A stretch of DNA of 64,000 nucleotides from Vitis vinifera (lineage: Eukaryota > Streptophyta > Magnoliopsida > Vitales > Vitaceae): contig NC_081807.1 of NCBI RefSeq assembly GCF_030704535.1, positions 4,815,001-4,879,000 on the forward strand, in the 5' to 3' direction. This document shows, in pieces, positions 50,241 through 60,668 of the stretch. The notes under the pieces were generated by a model, which worked only from the letters and a program-made list of their open reading frames with translations, was not told where the DNA came from and did not search any database. Both the position numbers and the translations under genes were made by a program. Each line of letters opens with the position of its first letter. Position 1 is the first letter of the stretch.

Positions 50241-50947
50241 TTCACTTGGGGAAGGGGCATTTGGAAGGCCATGTGAGATGTTTGAATGCCCTTTCGGACA
50301 TTTGAATGCCTCTTTCCAATTTGAATAATTTCTCTATTGTCATCTATGTACCTAAAAGATTAACCAACTCTAAATGAGTTCCAATTTGACTATAACCAAT
50401 AAAATAGTGCATCGTAAGATGCATCTGCCCCATTGTAAAAATGAAAAAAAAATTACCAATACATCAATAAATGTCATATCATAAAATATTTTTCTATTAA
50501 ATATAAATGTCATATTATAGAAAAAAATGTATGATTTTAGTATATGCATATTTTATTCTATCATATTCAATCAATCAAGTGTAAATTAATGAAAAATGAG
50601 AGGCAATAATGAAATATTTAAATTATTATAATTAATAATTATATTTTCTTTTCCTTAAAAGGGCATCATAAACTCAAAAATTGAGTTCTAAATCTGCAGA
50701 AATGTCAGTGAAGTGAACAAAATTTTTGGAATGCCATTATGCGAGATTCCAAACGACACCGTTTAGAGGGGGTTTCATAACTTCCATTTCACCAGCAAGG
50801 TTCACATTTCGCTCCATTTATCCCCTTAAATGTTTGCAACATTTTTCTCTATACCTCCTAAGAAAGTCTCTTGATATTGTCGGCCTTCCTCCTGCACAAA
50901 CTTCTCCAGATTTCCTCTCATACTAGGAAAGTCTGACAACACGTAGC
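50241..50947 (+). other. Upstream region of a candidate host gene fragment
   Basis: AT-rich to 50690, then mixed. CCAAACGACACCGTTTAG at 50750 is an imperfect palindrome of a kind often seen in plant promoters. No coding sequence is supported. Confidence 0.35.
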
Positions 50948-51320
50948 ATGGATGAGAAAGGTCGAGAAAGAGAAGATTCAAAAATTGATTGCCATAAGAG
51001 AAAGACGTATGGAAAAGAAGTGCAGAAATCTCAAGAGAACTCTTTCCAGCGCCCTTGCCCTTGCCCTTCTATGGTTATCCTTAATTCTCTACATTCTTTT
51101 AAATGATTTATTGGCTAGCTTTTAACTTCTTCAGTACTGGAAGTTGTGTTTGTTTTGATGGAAAATGGAATTAGGGAAAAAAGAAATAAGGTGGTGTTGT
51201 CGTACGTATAGATACATACGATCATTCTTGGGGATAGTTTGGTTCTAGTAAAGTACTTGTGATGATTCCTTTGAAATTGGGTACATTAGTTGACGACAAT
51301 TTTCTTTCTTTTTTTCTTTC
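50948..51320 (+). pseudogene. Candidate first exon and intron of an unknown host gene
   Basis: From ATG at 50948 an open frame begins MDEKGREREDSKIDCHKRKT and stays open for about 40 codons to a possible donor at 51073. The following sequence, with TTTGTTTTGATGGAAAATGG at 51149 and a TGACGACAATTTT word near 51293, is related to 53440-53780, to 61240-61575 and, inverted, to 62650-62800. A copia LTR then cuts in near 51320. The product is unknown; it is either a gene split by the retrotransposon or a fragment carried by it. Confidence 0.35.
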
Positions 51321-51321
51321 T

Positions 51322-51619
51322 TTTAATGTGCAATATTCGTGCAATATTTTTTTGGCCTGTTTAGCCCATTGTGGAACGGTCTTTTGTAATTAGAGTTTTT
51401 TAATGTGGTGTGGTTGCCGTGTTTTATATATAGAGAAAATATTGTAGCCACAAGTTGTACTCTGTATTCTTCCCTGATAATAGTGATATCCTTACAACTC
51501 CGTAGACGTAGACAAATTGCCGAACCACGTAAATACTGTCTTGTGCGTGTGATTGTTTTTTTTTGCGTGTGTTTTTTTTTTTTTTCTCATAGGTTGGGAA
51601 TTCAGCTTAATTCCCTTCA
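51322..51619 (+). mobile_element. Copia LTR (5' side, truncated)
   Basis: From TGTGCAATATTCGTGCAATA to CTTAATTCCCTTCA this matches the LTR-like blocks at 54293, 55104, 55910 and 56720, but lacks their first ~40 bp. It ends in CA two bases before a primer-binding site, as a 5' LTR should. TATATAGAGA near 51425 may be its TATA region. Confidence 0.75.
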
Positions 51620-51621
51620 AT

Positions 51622-51634
51622 TGGTATCAGAGCC
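51622..51634 (+). other. Primer-binding site, initiator Met tRNA type
   Basis: TGGTATCAGAGCC directly after the LTR end is the classical plant copia primer-binding site complementary to the 3' end of initiator tRNA-Met. Confidence 0.9.
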
Positions 51635-51658
51635 TAGGGTTAGGTTTGAGTGGGAGCA

Positions 51659-52676
51659 ATGACAGGGGAAACAGGAAAGACGTCTAGAATAGAAAATTTT
51701 GATGGCACAGACTTTGCGTATTGGAGGATGCAAATTGAAGATTATCTCTATGGGAGGAAATTGCATCTGCCTCTTTTGGAGACAAAACCTAAGAGTATGA
51801 AGGCTAAGGAATGGGCGCTTCTTGACAGACAGGTTCTAAGAGTTATTAGGTTAACTCTGTCTAGGTCTGTTGCACACAATGTTGTAAAGGAGAATACCAC
51901 AACAGATCTGATGAAGGTTTTGTCCGGTATGTATGAAAAGCTGTCTGCAAACAATAAAGTGCATCTGATGAAGAAATTGTTCAATTTGAAGATGGCAAAG
52001 AATGCATCAGTAGCACAACATCTGAATGAATTTAATACAATCACAAATCAATTGTTGTATGTAGAAATTGATTTTGATGATGAGATTTGTGCTCTGATCA
52101 TCTTGGTTTCTTTCCCAAACAGTTGGGAGGCAATGAGGATGGCAGTAAGCAATTCTAAGGGAAAGGAAAAACCCAAGTACAATGATATACGAGATTTAAT
52201 TCTGGCTTAGGAGATTCGCCGAAGAGATGTAGGCAAAACCTCAGGATCTGGTTCTGCCCTAAACCTTGAGACAAAAGGCAAAGGTAATGACAGAAATTCA
52301 AACCGGGGTAGATCAAAATCCAGAAATTCTAATTGGAACAGAAGCAAATCTAGATCAGGCCAACAAATACAATGCTAGAACTGTGGGAAAACATGCCACT
52401 TTAGAAGGCAATGCAAAAGTCCTAAGAAGAATAATGCAGATGATTTTTCTAATGCTATAACATAAGAGGTACATGATGCATTACTTCTTGCAGTAGACAG
52501 TCCACTTGATGATTGGGTTTTGGATTTAGGAGCTTCGTTTCATACCACCCCACATTGAGAAATCACATAGAATTATGCTACAGGTGATTTTGGTAAGGTG
52601 TATTTGGTTGATGGTTCAGCCTTGGATGTTGTGGGTCTAGGAGACGTACGAATATTGTTGCCCAATGGGTTTGTTT
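51659..52676 (+). pseudogene. Copia gag-protease fragment
   Basis: ATG at 51659 opens a Gag frame to TAG at 52208-52210, with the usual FDGTDFAYWRMQIEDYL and LLDRQVLRVIRLTL segments. After the stop the same frame continues with a basic RGRSKSRNSN stretch, a zinc knuckle (CxNCGKTCHFRRQCK) at about 52377-52425 and a protease motif at 52520-52545. There the catalytic Asp-Ser-Gly is changed to Asp-Leu-Gly. Further stops occur. Sequence breaks off at 52676, where duplicated block B begins, so integrase and reverse transcriptase are missing. The element is defective. Confidence 0.9.
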
Positions 52677-52867
52677 GGTTACCTAAGGAATTATAATAAA
52701 GTTGCCTTTAACTTTATAACTTTTAAAGATGTTGTTTACTATTGACGAAGGTTAAAGTTAGTAAGTAGCAATTAAATGATTAATCACTCTTAAATGAAAT
52801 TAATTAGACTTCTTATATATTAGGAATGACATTAAAATAAAATTTTTTTAAAAAAATTTCCTTGTTT

Positions 52868-53092
52868 TGTGACATTCAAAGTGCCTTGCATATTGCAAGG
52901 AATCCCATATTTTATTTAAGGACTAAACACACAGGAGTTAAATATCACTTTGTTTGAGAAGTGGTGGAACAAGGAACGTGAATATGCAAAAAAATCCATA
53001 CAAAGGATAATCTAGCAAATGCGTTGACAAAACCAATTAATATTGACAAATTCAGCTGGTGCAGATCCTCTTATGGCTTAGAAGTAACGTAA
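52868..53092 (+). pseudogene. Copia RNase H C-terminal fragment, copy 1
   Basis: The frame reads CDIQSALHIARNP, then RTKHTGVKYHFV, KIHTKDNLANALTKP and DKFSWCRSSYGL to TAA. These are the conserved last motifs of copia RNase H. Two in-frame stops are present. A polypurine tract (AAGTGGGAGAA) and the start of a 3' LTR follow at 53146. Confidence 0.9.
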
Positions 53093-53145
53093 GCAACATG
53101 CACGTGTTAGGGCAAGATATAGAAGAATGACTTCAAGTGGGAGAA

Positions 53146-53447
53146 TGTTAAGATTGAAGTCATCTCACATTTAAAGAAGACAAAAAGAAGGAACCTCCTT
53201 GTGTTATAAAATGAGGCCTTCATCCTTTTTGCAAGCTTTAATGTTGTCTCCTCATAATTGAGAGAGATGTTGTAATTATGTCTTCATAATGGATATTGGA
53301 GGTCCCCTTGTAATTAAGAAGGATTTACCACGCAACTACTTTTACCTGTTGCTCAAGTATCATTTCATAACAAGAAGATGAAGAGGGATTTTACCATATA
53401 ACTACTTTTGCATGTTGTTCAAGTATCATTTCATAACAAGAAGATGA
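53146..53447 (+). mobile_element. Copia 3' LTR, copy 1 (right end uncertain)
   Basis: Starts TGTTAAGATTGAAG right after the polypurine tract. It contains a 64-65-bp internal direct repeat (atttcataacaagaagatgaag units ending near 53385 and 53450). This LTR differs from the one at 51322, so two copia families are mixed here. The right end was not fixed; the host-like sequence begins near 53455. Confidence 0.65.
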
Positions 53448-53454
53448 AGCAAGC

Positions 53455-54256
53455 ATGGATGACCTTCCAAACCATTGATTGTCTCAAGAGAAAGAGAAGG
53501 AAGGCGAAATCCAGAGAATGAACAATCTCCCATGCGCTCTTGCTCTTTTGCAGTACTTATCCTCAATTCTCAACATATTCTATATTTTAAATGATTTCTT
53601 GTGTAGCCTTTATTTTTCTTTTTCTATTTGCCTTTATTTTTCTTCTTCTATTTATTTGTTTTGATGGAAAATGGAATCGAGAAAGAAATGAGGTGGTGAT
53701 TCATATTGTCATACATGAATATCATTCTTGTGATGATTCTAAAAGTTGATATCAAAATTTTTGTGAATTAGGCACATTAATTGTTGACAATTTTACCCCT
53801 GCATCAGGGGATAGATCATGTGATAGATAGGATGGAATTTCAAAGTAGTTCACAAAGGGTCTTGAAAAACATCCTCGAAAATGATAGTTGCCCAAGATCA
53901 AGCTTTGTATGAACAATTTGTTCTTTCTCCTTGCTTTATTAATTTCTTTCTTTTTCCCTTTTTTTCCCAGCTTTGGAGCACCCATTATCCATTAGAGATA
54001 GGGTTGTAGATTATTCAAACTCTTATTTGAATCCTAAAATCTCTCCAACAAAAGATAGCAGCATCAAAGATAGAGTTCGCAATGCAAACTCTTATTCTAA
54101 AATTAACCTCTCCACATCAGACTGTTGATAACATCAGAGATAAAGATCTCAACGATGCAAACTCTTATCCTAACATCTCTCCACCAAAGTTACCTAATCC
54201 CAGATGACCATCTTCCAGATCCTTCATACTATGGTCCCATAAACCTCTAGGCATAT
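53455..54256 (+). pseudogene. Host-gene fragment within block B, copy 1
   Basis: GCATGGATGA at 53453 parallels the candidate start at 50945. AACAATCTCCCATGCGCTCT with GCAG|TACTTATCC parallels the end of the first exon there. A pyrimidine tract and acceptor (TTTTTTTCCCAG) at 53970 lead into GCTTTGGAGCACCC. The frame is broken and no product can be named. Confidence 0.35.
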
Positions 54257-54292
54257 CGGGCTTTGTGGAGCCTAGTTTTGTTTGATCTAGTG

Positions 54293-54635
54293 TGACGACC
54301 TGACTCGAATAATATTGCGTGGTTTTTTTTTTAATGTGCAATATTCGTGCAATATTTTTTTGGACCCGTTTTGCCCATTGTGGAACTGCCTTTTGTAATT
54401 AGGGTTTTTTAGTGTGGTGTGGTTGTCTTGTTTTATATAGAGAAAAAAATATTATAGCCGCAAGTTGTACTTTGTATTCTTCCCTGATAATAGTGATATC
54501 CCTGTAACTTCGTGGACATAGGCAAATTGTTGAACCACGTAAATACTGTCTTGTGCGTATGATTGTTTTCTTTGGTGTGTGTTTTCTCTTCTTCTTTTTT
54601 TCTCACGGGCTGGGAATTTGGCATAATTCCCTGCA
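54293..54635 (+). mobile_element. LTR-like block B
   Basis: 343 bp, TG...CA ends, internal GTGCAATATTC direct repeat, TTTTATATAGAG TATA-like word. Related to 51322-51619 but with TTTGGCATAATT near the end. Confidence 0.75.
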
Positions 54636-55103
54636 GGTCACTATCACATCCCGCTAGCTGCGTGGTACCATCCAAAAAACCCATCACCCAAGCTTGCAAT
54701 TCCTCTTCCCCATCCAAGCCACCACTACTATACTTTGTATTTAGGCTTTCACAATATGGAGCACCAGTCAATCTTGCGTCCACCATTTCATCCAGGAGAT
54801 CACCTCACCTCACAATATCCTATCCGTTTAAACAGTCAATATCAGGTAAGCCCATGGTGCATCATGCCTCCTGCACCCCAACTTGAAACCTACTATGCAC
54901 CACCACCATTACTTGATAGCATTAATCCTATCAAATCACAATCTGTGAGCATCAGGCAGACTCACAGCCATACAATAATACAAGCCTCAGAAACCACATA
55001 CAATAATTGAAAGATAGAACGACTTAGAAAGGATCAACTCAACCAAATCCCAGAGATAGTCCCATATCGAGCTTTGTGGAGCCTAGTTTTGTTTGATCTG
55101 GTT
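54636..55103 (+). pseudogene. Exon-like captured segment, unit 1
   Basis: One frame reads HYHIPLAAWYHPKNPSPKLA and on through HPSHHYYTLY, FHNMEHQSIL and MPPAPQLETYYAPPPLL. It is rich in His, Pro, Tyr and Ser, quite unlike retrotransposon coding. The frame is open for about 125 codons and ends with TGA near 55010. The tail (GATCAACTCAACCAAATCCC, 55037) recurs at 62152-62175 next to a related MPPALPLHRNNP frame. The source gene is unknown; it looks like a captured exon. Confidence 0.45.
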
Positions 55104-55441
55104 TGACGACCCGACCCGAATAATATTGCGTGGTTTTTTTTAAGTGCAATATTCGTGCAATATTTTTTTGGGTCCGTTTTGTCCATTGTGGAACCGCTTT
55201 TTGTAATTAGGGTTTTTTAGTGTGGTGTGGTTGTCGTGTTTTATATAGAGAGAAAATATTATAGCCGCAAGTTGTACTTTGTATTCTTCCCTGATAATAG
55301 TGATATCCCTGCAACTCCGTGGACATAGGAAAATTGTCAAATCACGTAAATACTGTCTTGTGAGTGTGATTGTTTTCTTTGGTGTGTGTTTTCTTTATTT
55401 TTTTTTTCTCACGGGCTGGGAATTTGGCTTAATTCCCTGCA
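55104..55441 (+). mobile_element. LTR-like block C
   Basis: 338 bp, same ends and internal repeats as block B. Confidence 0.75.
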
Positions 55442-55909
55442 GGTCACTATCACATCCCGCCAGCTACGTGGTACCATCCAGAAAACCCATCACCCAAGCT
55501 TGCAACTCCTCTTTCCCATCCAAGCCATTACTACCATACTCTGTATCCAGGCTTTCACAATATGGAGCACCAGTCAATCTTGCATCCACCATTTCAGCCA
55601 AGAGATCACCTCACCTCACAATATCTTATTCGTTTAAACAGTCAGTATCAGGCAAGCCCATGGTGCATCATGCCTCCTACACCCCGACTCTAAACCTACT
55701 ATGCACCACCACCATTACGTCATAGCATTAATCCTATCCAATCACAAACTGTGAGCATCAGGTAGACTCACAGCCATACATCAATACAAGCCTCATAAAC
55801 CACAAACAATAATTGGAAGATAGAATGACTTAGAAAGGATCAACTCAACCAAATCCCAGAGACATTCCCATATCGGGCTTTGTGGAGCCTAGTTTTGTTT
55901 GATATGGTG
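55442..55909 (+). pseudogene. Exon-like captured segment, unit 2
   Basis: Same segment as at 54636 (HYHIPPATWYHPENPSPKLA), but a TAA interrupts the frame at 55691, shortly after MPPTPRL. The copy is therefore more decayed than units 1 and 3. Confidence 0.45.
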
Positions 55910-56251
55910 TGACGACCCGACCCGAATAATATTGTGTGTGTTTTTTTTTTAATGTGCAATATTCGTGCAATATTTTTTTGGGCCCGTTTTGCCCATTGTT
56001 GAATCGCCTTTTGTAATTAGGGTTTTTTAGTGTGGTGTGGTTGTCGTGTTTTATATAGAGAGAAAATATTATAGCCGCAAGTTGTACTCTGTATTCTTCC
56101 CTGATAATAGTGATATCCCTGCAACTCTGTGGACATAGGCAAATTGCCGAGCCACGTAAATACTGTCTTGTGCGTGTGATTGTTTTTCTTTGGTGTGTGT
56201 TTTCTCTATTTTTTTTTCTCACGAGCTGGGAATTTGGCTTAATTCCCTGCA
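55910..56251 (+). mobile_element. LTR-like block D
   Basis: 342 bp, same ends as blocks B and C. Confidence 0.75.
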
Positions 56252-56719
56252 TGTCACTATCACATCCCGTCAACTGCGTGGTACCATCTAGAAAACCCAT
56301 CACCCAAGCTTGCAACTCCTCTTCCCCATCCAAGCGACCACTACTATACTCCGTATCCAGGCTTTCACAATATAGAGCACCAGTCAATCTTGCGTCCACC
56401 ATTTCAGCCAAGAGATCACCTCACCTCACAATATCCTATACGTTTAAACAATCAATATCAGGCAAGCCCATGGTGCATCATGCCTCCTGCACCCCGACTT
56501 GAAACCTACTATGCACTACTACCATTACTTGATAGAATTAATCCTATCCAATCACAAACTGTGAGCATCAAGCAGACTCACATCCATAAATCAATACAAG
56601 CCTCAAAAACCACAGACAATAACTGAAAGATAGAACGACTTAGAAAGGATCAACTTAACCAAATCCTAGAGACAGTCCCATATCGGGCTTTGTGGAGCCT
56701 AGTTTTGTTTGATTTGGTT
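56252..56719 (+). pseudogene. Exon-like captured segment, unit 3
   Basis: Same segment again, with MRPPFQPRDHLTSQYPIRLN and MPPAPRLETYYALLPLLDRI in different phases of the same reading, open to a TGA at 56624. Close to unit 1 in sequence. Confidence 0.45.
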
Positions 56720-57051
56720 TGACGACCCGACCCAAATAATATTGCGTGGTTTTTTTTTAATGTGCAATATTTTTTTGGGCCCGTTTTACCCATTGTGGAA
56801 CCGCCTTTTGCAATTAGGGTTTTTTAGTGTAGTGTGGTTGCCGTGTTTTATATAGAGAGAAAATATTGTAGCCACAAGTTGTATTTTGTATTCTTCCCTT
56901 ATAATAGTGATATCCCTACAACTCCGTGTACGTAGGCAAATTGCCGAACCACGTAAATACTATCTTTCTGCATGTGATTGTTTTTCTTTAGTGTATGTTT
57001 TCTCTATTTTTTTGTTTCTCACAGGTTGGGAATTCGGCTTAATTTCCTTCA
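56720..57051 (+). mobile_element. LTR-like block E (last, possible 3' LTR)
   Basis: 332 bp; one of the two GTGCAATATTC repeats is lost. Its end AATTCGGCTTAATTTCCTTCA is nearer to the 5' LTR at 51322 than to blocks B-D. Confidence 0.7.
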
Positions 57052-57853
57052 TCCCATAGCATCAAGCTCCAGCTGCAATCAACCATTCAGTAGCAGGGAA
57101 CTGTTGTCTTGCAAACTGAAGGTAGTGCTGGTTAACCACTATATTTCTTTTTTTTTTTTTCTTTTTTTTTTTCTTCTTTTGGTTTATCTCCATTTTGTAG
57201 AAAAAGATAAATAATCCTAGCATTAATGTTGGCTGATGAAGTAGGGTCTGATGTAAATTCTGTGGTAAGATCTTAGATAATGCAAGTGGAGGTGCAGGCT
57301 AGCTTCATCAGATAAGATTTGATGGCCTTGTGTGTCACCATGCAGTCATCACTTGAGTATTTCTTCCTTTTTGTTGGATATATGGACAAATTGCTTTTAT
57401 TTGCTCACACATAAATCATGAGTTCCCTTGGATATCAAGTTTATATCGATGATCATTTCTATCTGATGATCTAAATTATTTATAAACATGTGCCTGAAAG
57501 TTAATCTAATATTAAAATTTATGAAAAATTTTACTATCACAAATTTTAAACTTTTGAAGGTAATTGATAAGAGGACAAGGGAATTCATACTCTTTCTAAT
57601 ATAAAATTGGTAGTGTATAAAATCAGTGAGTAGTGTAGTGGTGCATTTATAAGAATAATGGGTCAATCGAACTTGGATGCATGATGCACCTCACTCAATG
57701 GTCAAGTTCCTTTTATGTATCATTTTGGTTTCACCCATTAAGGAAATTTGAATTCGGAGGTACTTCATTACCTGTTCGCTTTCCGTGACCCTCCTATTAA
57801 AAATTTAGGAATTTTTAGTCAAATATATTTAGTGGACAAGATTTACACGTTGT

Positions 57854-57916
57854 GGATCTGTGGCATAAGGGTAGCGCTTTGGACTCCAAAAGACATTGTT
57901 ACTCGGACTCCTATAG
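57854..57916 (+). pseudogene. tRNA-Trp-like relic
   Basis: GGATCTGTGGCATAAGGGTA followed by GCGCTTTGGACTCCAAA resembles the 5' half of plant nuclear tRNA-Trp: acceptor strand, D arm with A box, and CCA anticodon in GACTCCA. The 3' half is decayed, though GTTACTCGGACTCC may be a damaged B box. It will not fold into a full cloverleaf. It could be a tRNA pseudogene or the head of a tRNA-derived SINE. Confidence 0.4.
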
Positions 57917-57949
57917 AAAAATCATCTATAGTGATAGTTTAAGATATTA

Positions 57950-58072
57950 AAAGTGCCTTTGATAGTAATTTTAGAAAGTGTTTCTAATATTTCTAACACT
58001 TAAAATTTTTTATCTTTAAAGTATTATAAATATTAAAAATACTTCCTAGAATCACTACCAAACATACCCTAA
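57950..58072. mobile_element. Hairpin MITE copy
   Basis: Arms TTTGATAGTAATTTTAGAAA and TTCCTAGAATCACTACCAAA are inverses. Same family as at 7684. Confidence 0.75.
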
Positions 58073-58111
58073 TGTTTTTACTTGAAATACTTTTAATGGA
58101 AGAGTTTTCTT

Positions 58112-58148
58112 TGGAAGATTTCCATCTCATATGGGCTAGCTAAGCGAT
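58112..58148. repeat. 32-bp word shared with 47349
   Basis: See the entry at 47349; identical core with different flanks. Confidence 0.6.
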
Positions 58149-58289
58149 ATGAGTTTCTAATGCCTTCGACCTCACAATTTAAAAGGAAAAAGTGAAAATC
58201 TAAAAGTGTATGATTGGATCCTATTTTGGTGAAAAAAGTTACCCCTTCTAAATAATGTATTTGCTTTTATACTTTTCTAGGGTTGTCTT

Positions 58290-58570
58290 TAATTTTATCT
58301 GGATTTTAATAATATCAATTAATCTCAACACTTCTTGTAATTAGTAAAAGATAACTAATCTCACAAATAAATAAAAAAAATTATTGTTGAATGATAGAAA
58401 ATAAATCCATTAGACCTAAAAAGGAATTATAAATAAAATATAGTGTATGTTTAATGGCTAATATATGAAGTGAATGGCTTTCTTGATTCATGAAATTTAT
58501 TGAGTTGATTTATGCATTAACCACTTTTGATTGAATCATAAGCATGATTTTGTTTATGGTATTGTGTCTT

Positions 58571-58648
<78 letters not shown>

Positions 58649-60292
58649 TGAATAACATATATTTTATATAGATTATACTGCCAATGTTTTTAATATATAT
58701 ATATACCTTATGACAGTTGATGTAACATTTATGCATATAAATTATGAGTTTGTATCAATAATAAATTGAATTTTGCATATAAATTGTTGTAATATTATGG
58801 TTTTCCAATAAACTTATATGTTTGTCTATTATATAATACTTATAATACTAGTTAAATATTGATTTATCACAAAGTAATGTTTATAAGATAATTGTATTAT
58901 CATGTTGAATTTTGTATCATTTATAGTGTGTTAGTCACCAAAGTAACTATACCAGAAAGTTTGATGAACATCCTCTAACGATGTAAATGATGTTTATTAC
59001 AAAATTTTAAAATTCATATAATGTAAAGTTAGTCTCCAAAGTGGTCGAACTTGAGTGTTTCATGAATTTCGGATTATGTAATACATGCTTATGTTATTCA
59101 ATTACTTATTGCTTATGGATGCTTGAAACATATTTAAGTACTTCATGAATGACTATATTGAAGCTCATTAATCATAAGATATTTAAGAATTTACCCAAAG
59201 GTAAATTAACCATTTTAAAAATAATGAATATGATGGGATAAATCATATGCTTTAGTTAGACTATTTGCACATCCAAAGATTGTAAATGTATTTTTAACAT
59301 GGACTATGAAGTTATCAGTTAAAAGAAAATATTAAAAGTATCATTATAAAGTTATTATATATTATAATATTTGCTAAAAGGAGAGTTGCAATATATATGT
59401 TGTTTGTTTAAATTATTTGTTTGAATCTGGTTATTTTTTTGTTTATAGTTTATCAAGTTTAATCATGAAAAGCATGATATTTTATGTTACAATGTTGTCT
59501 TCAAATTTACTAATTATTTTGCAATATTAAGTTTTTTTTTCTAAATAAAGAATATCCAAAGACTAATTAATATCATCATGAAATTTGATGATACATAGGA
59601 AATGAGTCCTTCAAAATTGTATGACTACAATACTAAAGATCTTGGGAATAACGAATGAATTTTTGTATTATGTAATCTTGTTTTAGTATAGACCACTTCA
59701 AATCGATCCTAAACACTATTAAGAATGAGTGTGATATGATTGAATTAGTCATCATATTTCTTTGAAAGGAAGCAAGATTAATTAATGAAAATTGATGATT
59801 AAGGCCCACAAGAATTATGAATGAACCAATTGAAAGATGATTCTTGTGAAATTATCAAGAATCATAAAAGGAAACTCAAAATGTTGAGTGTCACTTTATT
59901 GGAAAATTATGAAAAGTTGAAAGATTGCATAAATTCTAAAATACAATTTAAAAGAAAAATTAAGTTTTGTTCTTTTCTATGATTAAAATCATATTTAATT
60001 AAAGTTTTCCTTTTCTAAGATTGGTTTTAATACCAATGATTATGTTTCCAATGAGATGTAAAATATTTATATTTCAAAATCATTTTTTATAATATATATA
60101 TTATTTCAAGCCTACCATGTTTTAACTAAAAAGAAAAAAGAAAAATGGCTACGGTTATTATTTTTGAAGGCATATATGTAATGAGATTAAGCAGCACATA
60201 GAATCAAAGTATGAAGTTAGTCAATTATGTTTTAAGGTAGTAAATGCTAGATATAATTGCTACTAAACTCTTTATACATTGGATACTTATGT
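58290..60292. repeat. Segmental duplication block A, copy 2
   Basis: Collinear with 48090-50042. It lacks the second terminal direct repeat seen at 50052-50235 in copy 1 and continues instead with GTTATATCAAGTAAAATCG for 184 bp to block B. Non-coding throughout. Confidence 0.9.
58572..58645. repeat. Compound AT-GT microsatellite
   Basis: About 21 AT dinucleotides followed by about 15 GT dinucleotides; absent from the equivalent site in copy 1 (48435-48450). Confidence 0.95.
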
Positions 60293-60668
60293 TATATCAA
60301 GTAAAATCGTAATTTAATGCTAATCAGCTGAAAGTATGTCAAGTATCTCTTACTACCCTAAAGATTATAAGATTTACAATCCCAATCGAAGTACCATGAG
60401 TGATTGTTAAAATTAATAATGTGTGGTTCACTAAGAATGTTTATATTAGTGGGAGTGATAAGTACCATGAAATATGGTTACCTAAGGAATTATAATAAAG
60501 TTGCCTTTAACTTTATAACTTTTAAAGATGTTGCTTACTATTGACGAAGGTTAAAGTTAGTAAGTAGCAATTAAATGATTAATCCCTCTTAAATGAAATT
60601 AATTAGACTTCTTATATCTTAGGAATGACATTAAAATAAAAAATAAAAATAAAAAGATTTCCTTATCT

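Larger units (their letters stand above)
52677..54256. repeat. Segmental duplication block B, copy 1
   Basis: Collinear and nearly identical with 60476-62033. Both begin GGTTACCTAAGGAATTATAA and run to CCTCTAGGCATAT. A 77-codon shadow frame inside (53752-53985 and 61529-61762, minus) is the same in both, which shows how recent the copy is. Confidence 0.95.
54257..57051 (+). repeat. Tandem array: 3.4 units of ~810 bp, LTR-like block plus exon-like segment
   Basis: LTR-like blocks start with TGACGACC at 54293, 55104, 55910 and 56720, spacing 811, 806 and 810 bp. Each runs about 335-345 bp to CTTAATTCCCTGCA (TTCCTTCA in the last). Between them lie ~468-bp segments starting GGTCACTATCACATCCCG. 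The fourth unit holds only the LTR part. No primer-binding site follows the first three blocks. The last block ends like the true 5' LTR at 51322 and may be its 3' partner. Confidence 0.9.
57052..58289. other. Spacer between array and block A copy 2
   Basis: No gene is supported. It holds a T-rich tract (57145-57180), a tRNA-like relic (57854), a hairpin MITE (57950-58072) and the 32-bp word shared with 47349. Confidence 0.45.

Noticed and set aside
53752..53985. Identical 77-codon minus frame in both block B copies as a conserved gene
   Set aside because: Identity follows from the recent duplication of the whole block; the frame is antisense to the host intron/exon boundary.
55845..56411. 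A 188-codon minus-strand open frame over the array
   Set aside because: It is antisense to LTR block D and the neighbouring captured segment and has no protein-family features; similar shadows occur over the other units.
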